Source of the DNA: an uncultured Eubacteriales bacterium
GTDB taxonomy: Bacteria > Bacillota_A > Clostridia > Oscillospirales > Oscillospiraceae
Direction: 5' to 3'
Length of the DNA: 28,905 nt
NCBI GenBank assembly: GCA_900319835.1
Contig: ONPY01000066.1
Location: forward strand, 1 to 28,905
Each line of letters begins with the position of its first letter. Position 1 is the first letter of the stretch. A program made the position numbers and the translations under genes. Shown here piece by piece: positions 23,545 through 28,905 of the stretch. The notes beneath the pieces are model-generated. The model was not told where the DNA came from, did not search any database, and worked only from the letters and a program-made list of their open reading frames with translations.

Positions 23545-24537
23545 ATGAATCTGGATCAAATCAACGATGTACCCGATATTGTCATGGAATTTTTGGAGTA
23601 TCATTCCACAGTCCGCGGCCATTCGGATCTCACTGTCTCCGGATATTATCATGATCTGAAAATCCTGTTCCGCTATTTGAAACGGCGCAGACATCTGGTT
23701 CCGCCTGACACGCCGTTTCACAATATTGATATTACAGATATTGATCTTCAGTTTATCAAGGACATCAAAATCGAGGAATTGTACCGCTATCAGTCCTTTT
23801 CTCCGGAATCGACACAGTCTCTCTCGGCCGCCAGTCGCTGCAGAAGAACCTCAACGGTCAAATCCTTCTTTAACTATCTCACAACAAAGCGCCATCTGCT
23901 GGATTACAACGTCTGTCAAGAGCTTGATATGCCAAAGCGCCAGGCTTCCCTTCCCCGTTATCTGGAGGAATCGGAGTGTGAGCGTCTGCTTGCAGCCTGC
24001 GACGGGCCTTTTGCCCAGCGGGATTACTGCATCCTGATGCTGTTTCTCTCCTGTGGGCTACGTGTCTCTGAGCTGGTTTCTCTGAACGTCACAGACATCT
24101 ATGAGGATCATCTGCGTGTTCTGGGCAAAGGCAACAAGGAACGCATGGTGTATTTTGCCGAGGGCTGCCGGGAGGCGATCGACGATTATCTGGATGTAAG
24201 AAATGTGGAGGAAGTCAGAGATTCTGATAAAAACGCACTCTTTATCAGTCAGAAAAAATGCCGCATGGGAACACGGGCCGTCCAGTATATGCTGAACAAC
24301 AAGCTCCTGGCCGCCGGTTTGGATGCAAGCCGATATTCCCCCCACAAGCTGCGCCATACGGCAGCCACCCTCATGCTGAAAAACGGCGTGGACACCAGGG
24401 CTTTGCAGGAGGTACTCGGCCACAGCAATCTGAATACCACCCAGATTTACACCCATCTCGACAACGCCGCCCTGCATGAGGCTGCCATGGCAAATCCCAT
24501 CGGCCGCAGGACAAAATCCGAGCTGGAAAACGAATAA
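23545..24537 (+). CDS. Tyrosine recombinase, XerC/XerD type
   Basis: The 330-residue enzyme has an N-terminal core-binding SAM-like domain (about 10-120) and a C-terminal catalytic domain. The full active-site set is visible: R173 in CGLRVSEL, K195 in GKGNKER, H267 and R270 in HKLRH, H293 in LGHSN, and Y302 in TQIYTH. It may resolve chromosome dimers or act in another site-specific inversion or integration. The N-terminus is slightly longer than in standard Xer proteins. GGAG lies 8 nt before the ATG. No attachment sites, excisionase or cargo genes are seen, so a chromosomal role is more likely than a mobile element. Confidence 0.9.
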   Translation: MNLDQINDVPDIVMEFLEYHSTVRGHSDLTVSGYYHDLKILFRYLKRRRHLVPPDTPFHNIDITDIDLQFIKDIKIEELYRYQSFSPESTQSLSAASRCRRTSTVKSFFNYLTTKRHLLDYNVCQELDMPKRQASLPRYLEESECERLLAACDGPFAQRDYCILMLFLSCGLRVSELVSLNVTDIYEDHLRVLGKGNKERMVYFAEGCREAIDDYLDVRNVEEVRDSDKNALFISQKKCRMGTRAVQYMLNNKLLAAGLDASRYSPHKLRHTAATLMLKNGVDTRALQEVLGHSNLNTTQIYTHLDNAALHEAAMANPIGRRTKSELENE

Positions 24538-24542
24538 GGACA

Positions 24543-24585
24543 TGTAAAAAAGGCGGAAATGCAGAGCATTTCCGCCTTTTTTACA
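24543..24585. terminator. Bidirectional terminator between the recombinase gene and radA
   Basis: A perfect 20-bp stem with a 3-nt loop includes AAAAAAGGCGGAAATGC and GCATTTCCGCCTTTTTT, giving T-runs on both strands. It serves the two convergent genes. Confidence 0.93.
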
Positions 24586-24608
24586 ATTTGAATATGATGG
24601 ATACGGAA

Positions 24609-25985
24609 TCATGCCTCTCTTGCCAGAACCGCCGCGATGGCCTCAGAGATATTCTGAACCGGGATCAGCTGCAGGCCCTCGATCCGGCGAATCTCATCCC
24701 GCCCATGTGCCGGCAGCACACAGCGCCGGAAACCCAGACGTGAGATCTCAGTCAGGCGCTGGTTCAGCAGACTGACACTGCGGATTTCGCCGGAGAGTCC
24801 AATTTCTCCGATGGCGGCAAGTTCTGTACCGAGCGCCCGGTCCAGATAGCTGGAGGCCACGGCTAGCGCGGTAGCGAGGTCGGCCGCAGGCTCCTCAAGC
24901 GTCAGGCCGCCGATGACGTTGATATACGCGTCACAGCCCGAGACAGAAAGGCCGCCGCGCTTTTCCAGCACAGCCAACAGCATGGCAGCTCGGTTATAGT
25001 CTACGCCGTTGCTTCGGCGCGCTGCGTTGTAAGCAGAAGGGGTGACAAGAGCCTGCACCTCGGCCAGGATCGGGCGCGTACCCTCAATGACGCAGGCCAC
25101 GCAGGTGCCGGGACAATTCTCCGGCCGCCCGCTGAGCAGCAGCTCCGAGGGATTTTCCACACAGGCAAGCCCCCGGTCATCCATCTCAAAAACGCCAATT
25201 TCATTGGTAGAGCCAAAGCGGTTTTTGACCGCACGAAGGATCCGGAAGCTGGTGCTGCGCTCACCTTCAAAATAGAGGACGCAGTCCACCATGTGCTCCA
25301 AAACCTTGGGGCCGGCAATACTGCCTTCCTTGTTGATATGTCCCACCACAAACACAGTGATGCTCTTCTCTTTGGTCAGCCGCATGATGCGCATGGTGCA
25401 TTCGCGTACCTGCGTGATGCTGCCGGGCGCGGAGGCAATGGCAGCGTCGCTGATGGTTTGAATGGAGTCCAGAATCACAACATCCGGCTTTAAGGAATCC
25501 ACAGCCGAAAGAATCTGGTCCAGATCCGTCTCTGCCAAGACGTAGATTTCCCCGCCGCTGACACCCAGGCGGTCAGCCCGGAGCTTCAGCTGCCGCTCGC
25601 TCTCCTCGCCGGTGACATAGAGAACACGGCGTGTTTTTGCGGTGACAGCGCACATCTGCAGCAGCAGCGTGGATTTGCCGATGCCGGGCGCGCCGCCCAC
25701 CAGAACCAACGAGCCCAAAACAGCGCCTCCGCCCAGGACGCGATCAAACTCCGAAATACCCGTAGAAAAGCGGATTTCTTCCGATACATCCAACTCTTCC
25801 AGGCGCTTGGGCTTCTGTACGGCTTCACTTTTCGCATAGCTGCTGCCTCTTCCGCCGATGCCGCGCTCCAGCTTTATCTCGCTCAAGGTGTTCCAGGCGC
25901 CGCAGCTGGGGCACTTCCCCGCCCAGTTAGGCGTCTCATTCCCGCATTCGGAGCACACATATACGGTTTTTTGTTTGGCTGCCAT
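24609..25985 (-). CDS. radA: DNA repair protein RadA
   Basis: The 458-residue protein begins with a C4 zinc finger (C11, C14, C25, C28). A RecA-like ATPase follows with Walker A GGAPGIGKST (97-106) and the RadA-specific KNRFGS (254-259), then a Lon-protease-like C-terminal domain. RadA promotes branch migration in recombination. GGAG precedes the ATG. It lies 33 nt downstream of cwlD on the same strand and may be transcribed with it. Confidence 0.97.
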   Translation of the reverse strand: MAAKQKTVYVCSECGNETPNWAGKCPSCGAWNTLSEIKLERGIGGRGSSYAKSEAVQKPKRLEELDVSEEIRFSTGISEFDRVLGGGAVLGSLVLVGGAPGIGKSTLLLQMCAVTAKTRRVLYVTGEESERQLKLRADRLGVSGGEIYVLAETDLDQILSAVDSLKPDVVILDSIQTISDAAIASAPGSITQVRECTMRIMRLTKEKSITVFVVGHINKEGSIAGPKVLEHMVDCVLYFEGERSTSFRILRAVKNRFGSTNEIGVFEMDDRGLACVENPSELLLSGRPENCPGTCVACVIEGTRPILAEVQALVTPSAYNAARRSNGVDYNRAAMLLAVLEKRGGLSVSGCDAYINVIGGLTLEEPAADLATALAVASSYLDRALGTELAAIGEIGLSGEIRSVSLLNQRLTEISRLGFRRCVLPAHGRDEIRRIEGLQLIPVQNISEAIAAVLAREA

Positions 25986-26018
25986 AAGCTTCTCCTGTGT
26001 AATAACCCTTTTTATTGG

Positions 26019-26723
26019 TCAAAAACTCTTTGTATTATTGAGGTATTGCAGATACGATGCCATCAGTACTGCGGCCAGTGAAGTCTGAAAAGCCGGCCGC
26101 TGCAGATTTGCCAGATCCACGGGATTGGAAAGGAAACCGCATTCGACCAGCACAGCCGGGCATTGAACATTGGACAGGATATAGAGCTTGCCGCGGCTTT
26201 GCTCTGCGACTCTCCTGCTGTTCGGATAGAGAGCTTGCAGCAGATTTTGATGTGTCAACGTGCCAAGAATCTTGCTGCTTTCGCCCGGCGCATAAATGAC
26301 CTGCGGACCGCTTGCCTGGCCCGTGGGGAACGTGTTTTGGTGGATGCTGATATATACCGGGTTTTGGGCTTTTCGGACTTCCGCCACGCGGCATTCCAAA
26401 TCGCGGTGCTCGCTGTAGCGCTCCGTATCACATCGGGTGCTGTCGTCCTGACGGATCAGGCTGTTCTCTTTGCCGTAAAGCTCAGCGAGAGCCCGCAGTC
26501 GCAGGCCGATGTCCAGATTCAAATCGCTCTCTTTGGTGCCGTCTGCGCCCAGCGCGCCGCAGTCAATCCCGCCGTGGCCGGGGTCGATGACCAGCGTCGG
26601 AATCTGGTCGTTCAGACTTGCCGTCTCTGTGCGCCGCAGCAGCACGTGGAACAGGATCCCGAGAAAGAGCGCTGGAAGGATCAGGGAGGCTATCAACAGA
26701 CGATGGCGTTTTTCAGCAATCAC
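26019..26723 (-). CDS. cwlD: N-acetylmuramoyl-L-alanine amidase, CwlD-like
   Basis: The 234-residue protein has an N-terminal membrane anchor or uncleaved signal (about 9-29) and an Amidase_3 zinc domain. The zinc ligands are seen as H50 in DPGHGG, E65 in KESDLN and H128 in SIHQN, with the catalytic E194 in VECGFLSN. In Bacillus, CwlD helps make muramic-delta-lactam in spore cortex. The short length and lone catalytic domain match CwlD rather than large vegetative amidases. The start is GTG, with GGAGG 5 nt upstream. A consensus sigma-A promoter precedes it, which is unexpected for a purely sporulation gene. Confidence 0.9.
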   Translation of the reverse strand: MIAEKRHRLLIASLILPALFLGILFHVLLRRTETASLNDQIPTLVIDPGHGGIDCGALGADGTKESDLNLDIGLRLRALAELYGKENSLIRQDDSTRCDTERYSEHRDLECRVAEVRKAQNPVYISIHQNTFPTGQASGPQVIYAPGESSKILGTLTHQNLLQALYPNSRRVAEQSRGKLYILSNVQCPAVLVECGFLSNPVDLANLQRPAFQTSLAAVLMASYLQYLNNTKSF

Positions 26724-26755
26724 GGCAGCCTCCGTGTTTCCGCGGACTTTGTCTC

Positions 26756-26784
26756 ATTATAATAGGTAGCAGACGACAAGTCAA
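26756..26784 (-). promoter_or_regulatory. Sigma-A-type promoter of cwlD
   Basis: On the minus strand TTGACT (26779-26784), a 17-nt spacer and TATAAT (26756-26761) lie about 33 nt before the GTG start of cwlD. Confidence 0.8.
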
Positions 26785-26802
26785 ACCATATAAAGCCGAA
26801 CC

Positions 26803-27846
26803 CTACAGAAGAATGCATATCAATCCCCCACTCCCCTCGTTGATGACGCGCTCGATGGTCTCACGCAGTTTGCCGCGGGCGTTTTCCGGCAGCGCCTCGA
26901 TCTTGGCCATCAGTCCCTCCTCGGCAATATCGTTCAAAGACTTGCCGAAAATGTTCGATTGCCAGATGCGGTTGATGTCCCCGTCAAAGCCCTGCAGCAG
27001 AAAATTGATGATGTCCTCAGAGGCGCTCTCTCCGCCGATGGCCGGAGTCACCTCCGTCTCCACATTGGTTTTGAACATGTGAATGGCAGGCGCATTGGCC
27101 TTCAGCTTTACGCTGTACTTTCCGCCCTGGCGTACAATTTGCGGCTCTTCCAGCTGCATTTGTTCCGCATCGGGCATGACGACACCATAGCCTGTGCTTC
27201 GCACCTGTTCCAGCGCACCTCTCAAACGCTCGTAGTCCTGCCGGATGGCGCTCATCTCACTGAGCGTGGCAATCAGATCTCCGTCGTTATGTACTGTGAT
27301 GCCGGTCTCCTCGCTGATGGTGGCGTAATACAGATCTCGCGGTAACGAAGCACAGATCGCGGCGTTCCCTGTTCCCAGATCACTCTGCCGTAGTGTAAGG
27401 GAGGAAATTAGTTTTTCTTCCTCCAGCTTTTCCATCATTGCCGCGACGTCTTTGATTTTGTCCAGCTCTTCACCGGCTTTGCGGATCTGCTCAAAGAGCT
27501 TTTTCCGCAGGGCATTCTCCTGCGGGAGGGCATCCAGCCACTCCGGCAGATACACGCCCACGGCTTTGAGCGGGAACTCCTCCAGCACAGAGCGCAGGAT
27601 GCCGTTTTCTCCGGCGATCACGCTGCCGAGCAGCCGCAGGACGGAATGCCGTGTGCGGTACTGCCGGACGGCGTGCGCCGCGGTATCATGCCGCCGGCGG
27701 AAGAAGCCGCAGATCCCGCGGAATCCCGCACTGACCGCCCGCCCAATCAGATATACAAGATCTCCGAGCAGCAGCAATACCGCCCGCAGCGGCAGCAGCA
27801 GGATCCTGCATATGCCGCGGATCACCGGTAACTGTATCTTTCTCAT
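26803..27846 (-). CDS. spoIVA: SpoIVA-like protein lacking the NTPase domain, with N-terminal hydrophobic segment
   Basis: The 347-residue product matches the middle and C-terminal parts of SpoIVA, the spore-coat basement protein. The matching elements run from EFPLKAVGVYLPEWLDAL (about 90-107), through TGYGVVMP (218-225), EEPQIVRQGGKYSVKLKA (233-250) and APAIHMFK (252-259), to the C-terminal INEGSGGLI (335-343). SpoIVA is normally about 490 residues with an N-terminal Walker-type ATPase that drives polymerisation. Here no Walker A motif exists; instead residues 1-52 form a Leu/Arg-patterned hydrophobic segment (about 11-49) ending in FFRRR. The ATG at 27846 has GGGGAGG 5 nt upstream; an earlier in-frame start at 27882 lacks one. 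It may be an ATPase-free paralogue or a shortened SpoIVA. Confidence 0.83.
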   Translation of the reverse strand: MRKIQLPVIRGICRILLLPLRAVLLLLGDLVYLIGRAVSAGFRGICGFFRRRHDTAAHAVRQYRTRHSVLRLLGSVIAGENGILRSVLEEFPLKAVGVYLPEWLDALPQENALRKKLFEQIRKAGEELDKIKDVAAMMEKLEEEKLISSLTLRQSDLGTGNAAICASLPRDLYYATISEETGITVHNDGDLIATLSEMSAIRQDYERLRGALEQVRSTGYGVVMPDAEQMQLEEPQIVRQGGKYSVKLKANAPAIHMFKTNVETEVTPAIGGESASEDIINFLLQGFDGDINRIWQSNIFGKSLNDIAEEGLMAKIEALPENARGKLRETIERVINEGSGGLICILL

Positions 27847-27851
27847 GGGTG

Positions 27852-28034
27852 CCTCCCCTGTTTTCAGCTTATTGTTATGCAATTTACTTCTAAAGTCCTA
27901 CAGATGCGTATGGATTCACAATGGGGTGAAAGCCAGACCGTAAATCAGGCGCGAACAGCGCCGTAACAGCGACAAAAATAATATGCTCCGCGAAACGTCG
28001 CCGTAGGGAAACGGCTGTCGGCTCTGCCGACAAT
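27852..28034 (-). promoter_or_regulatory. Hairpin-rich leader of the SpoIVA-like gene
   Basis: About 180 nt between the promoter and the start codon contain inverted repeats. These are TGTCGGC/GCCGACA at 28016-28032 (3-nt loop, spanning the predicted start), CCGT/ACGG just downstream, GGCGC/GCGCC (27948-27962), and TTCAC/GTGAA (27915-27930). The region could be a structured 5' leader, a small RNA gene, or a dispersed repeat. It matches no riboswitch class that I recognise. Confidence 0.5.
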
Positions 28035-28064
28035 ATTATACACAAATTTGCGCAGATCATGCAA
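28035..28064 (-). promoter_or_regulatory. Promoter upstream of the SpoIVA-like gene
   Basis: On the minus strand TTGCAT (28059-28064), an 18-nt spacer and TATAAT (28035-28040) with TG in the extended position. Predicted transcription starts near 28028. Confidence 0.65.
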
Positions 28065-28142
28065 GTGCGTGGCCGCAGCTTTGTGCATCTGCACATTCAC
28101 AGCATATTCATGCGCCTGTTTTTGTATGCTCCGCCGGACAGC

Positions 28143-28177
28143 AAAAAAGACTGCGCAGCAACAAACTGCGCAGCCTT
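28143..28177 (-). terminator. Terminator after rplQ
   Basis: AAGGCTGCGCAG and CTGCGCAGTCTT (minus strand) pair over 12 bp around a 7-nt loop, followed by T residues. Each arm contains the self-complementary octamer CTGCGCAG. Confidence 0.9.
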
Positions 28178-28211
28178 CTGAAATTATACCGTTCGGAATA
28201 ACCGAAAGAGA

Positions 28212-28574
28212 TCAGACCAGCGAAATGATAGCCATTTCAGCTGCATCACCGCGGCGCGGGCCGATCTTGACGATCTTGGTGTAGCCGCCGCTGCGATCCG
28301 CATACTTCGGTGCGATCTCATCAAAGAGCTTCTTTGCGACGCTCTCTTTCGTCACATAGGCAAAGACCTGACGCTTCAGGTGGAGATCAGCTGCGGTATC
28401 GCTGCCGGTGATCCCCTTTGCAATGGTGATCATCTTCTCTGCCATCGAACGAACTTCCTTCGCTCTGGTTTCGGTTGTCTCGATCTGTCCGTTTTCTAAC
28501 AGATAGGTCACCATGCCGCGAAGCATTGCCTTTCTGTGATCCGTGGCTCTGCCGAGCTTTCTGGAACCCGCCAT
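28212..28574 (-). CDS. rplQ: 50S ribosomal protein L17
   Basis: The 120-residue protein carries the L17 signature: RKLGR near the N-terminus, then [17 protein letters not shown] and a C-terminal [13 protein letters not shown]. It binds 23S rRNA near the exit tunnel. AGGAG precedes the ATG. It follows rpoA, the conserved end of the alpha operon, and is closed by its own terminator. Confidence 0.98.
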   Translation of the reverse strand: MAGSRKLGRATDHRKAMLRGMVTYLLENGQIETTETRAKEVRSMAEKMITIAKGITGSDTAADLHLKRQVFAYVTKESVAKKLFDEIAPKYADRSGGYTKIVKIGPRRGDAAEMAIISLV

Positions 28575-28635
28575 TGTGTTTCACTCCTTTTATATCCATC
28601 CGGCAGCCCCTTTGCGGGGGCACCGGATACGGGAA

Positions 28636-28905
28636 TTAGTCGTTGTCGTCCGAGTTCAGGTCGAAGCCCAGAGACTGGAGCTTCTCCTTGACCTCATCAA
28701 ACGATTTTCTGCCGAGGTTTCTGACCTTCATCATCTCGTCCTCAGACCGGCTGATCAGATCAGCGACCGTGTTGATGCCGGCGCGCTTCAGGCAGTTGAA
28801 GGAACGCACCGAGAGATCCAGCTCCTCGATCGTGGTTTCGAGCTTCTTCTCCTGACCGCCGTCCGTCGTATCCTGGAGAACAGGCTCAGAAACCTTTTCA
28901 TCCGA
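28636..28905 (-). CDS. rpoA: RNA polymerase alpha subunit, C-terminal part (cut by window edge)
   Basis: Only the last 89 codons are inside the window. They encode the alpha C-terminal domain with the UP-element and activator-binding core: [22 protein letters not shown] and [15 protein letters not shown], then the acidic tail ending SDDND. The stop TAA lies 61 nt before rplQ. The domain appears intact. Confidence 0.97.
   Translation of the reverse strand, partial: SDEKVSEPVLQDTTDGGQEKKLETTIEELDLSVRSFNCLKRAGINTVADLISRSEDEMMKVRNLGRKSFDEVKEKLQSLGFDLNSDDND

Noticed and set aside
23545..24537. Recombinase considered as the integrase of a mobile element
   Set aside because: No flanking tRNA gene, direct repeats, excisionase or cargo genes; the neighbours are chromosomal housekeeping genes.
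27890..28096. 68-codon minus-strand frame in the leader of the SpoIVA-like gene
   Set aside because: No ribosome binding site; it begins upstream of the predicted transcript start and is better explained by hairpin-forming DNA.

Overview
The window reads as a chromosomal segment from an endospore-forming Clostridia lineage, most likely Oscillospiraceae (Oscillibacter/Flavonifractor-like). The reasons are a spoIIIA operon, cwlD and a SpoIVA homologue, a Tyr T-box in front of tyrS, the Firmicutes order Asp23-nusB-xseA-xseB-ispA-dxs-tlyA-nadK-argR-recN, a PPi-type phosphofructokinase beside class II aldolase, and GC-rich coding DNA. The family assignment is inference. No rRNA, tRNA, CRISPR array, IS element or prophage is visible.

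Layout: (1) 203-2757 (+): a divergent P-type ATPase and a HAD-IB phosphatase in one unit, ended by a strong terminator. (2) 2851-7158 (+): spoIIIAA-AH, overlapping genes behind a candidate sigma-E promoter. spoIIIAG is broken: its N-terminus (51 codons) and its last ~25 codons survive in different frames and the middle is gone. (3) 7290-16232 (+): a long housekeeping operon from Asp23 to RecN (transcription, DNA repair, isoprenoid precursors, rRNA methylation, NADP, arginine control). (4) 16222-18173 (+): consensus promoter, Tyr T-box, a C_GCAxxG_C_C protein and tyrS. (5) 18201-20221 (-): a papain/C39-like cysteine peptidase and PPi-PFK. (6) 20371-23006 (+): class II aldolase and a degenerate P-type ATPase; the aldolase promoter overlaps the divergent pfp promoter. 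(7) 23044-24537 (+): a ~500-nt gene-free, AT-richer stretch with a palindrome-covered promoter, then a tyrosine recombinase. (8) 24609-28905 (-): radA, cwlD, a SpoIVA-like protein without its ATPase domain, rplQ, and the 3' end of rpoA.

Four proteins or genes depart from the families they belong to: the broken spoIIIAG, the SpoIVA-like protein with an N-terminal hydrophobic segment instead of the NTPase, the P-type ATPase homologue lacking an actuator domain and catalytic residues (21378-23006), and a second P-type ATPase with substituted transport and dephosphorylation motifs (203-2179). The sporulation changes raise the question whether this strain still makes spores normally. The ATPase changes suggest non-canonical or pseudoenzyme roles.
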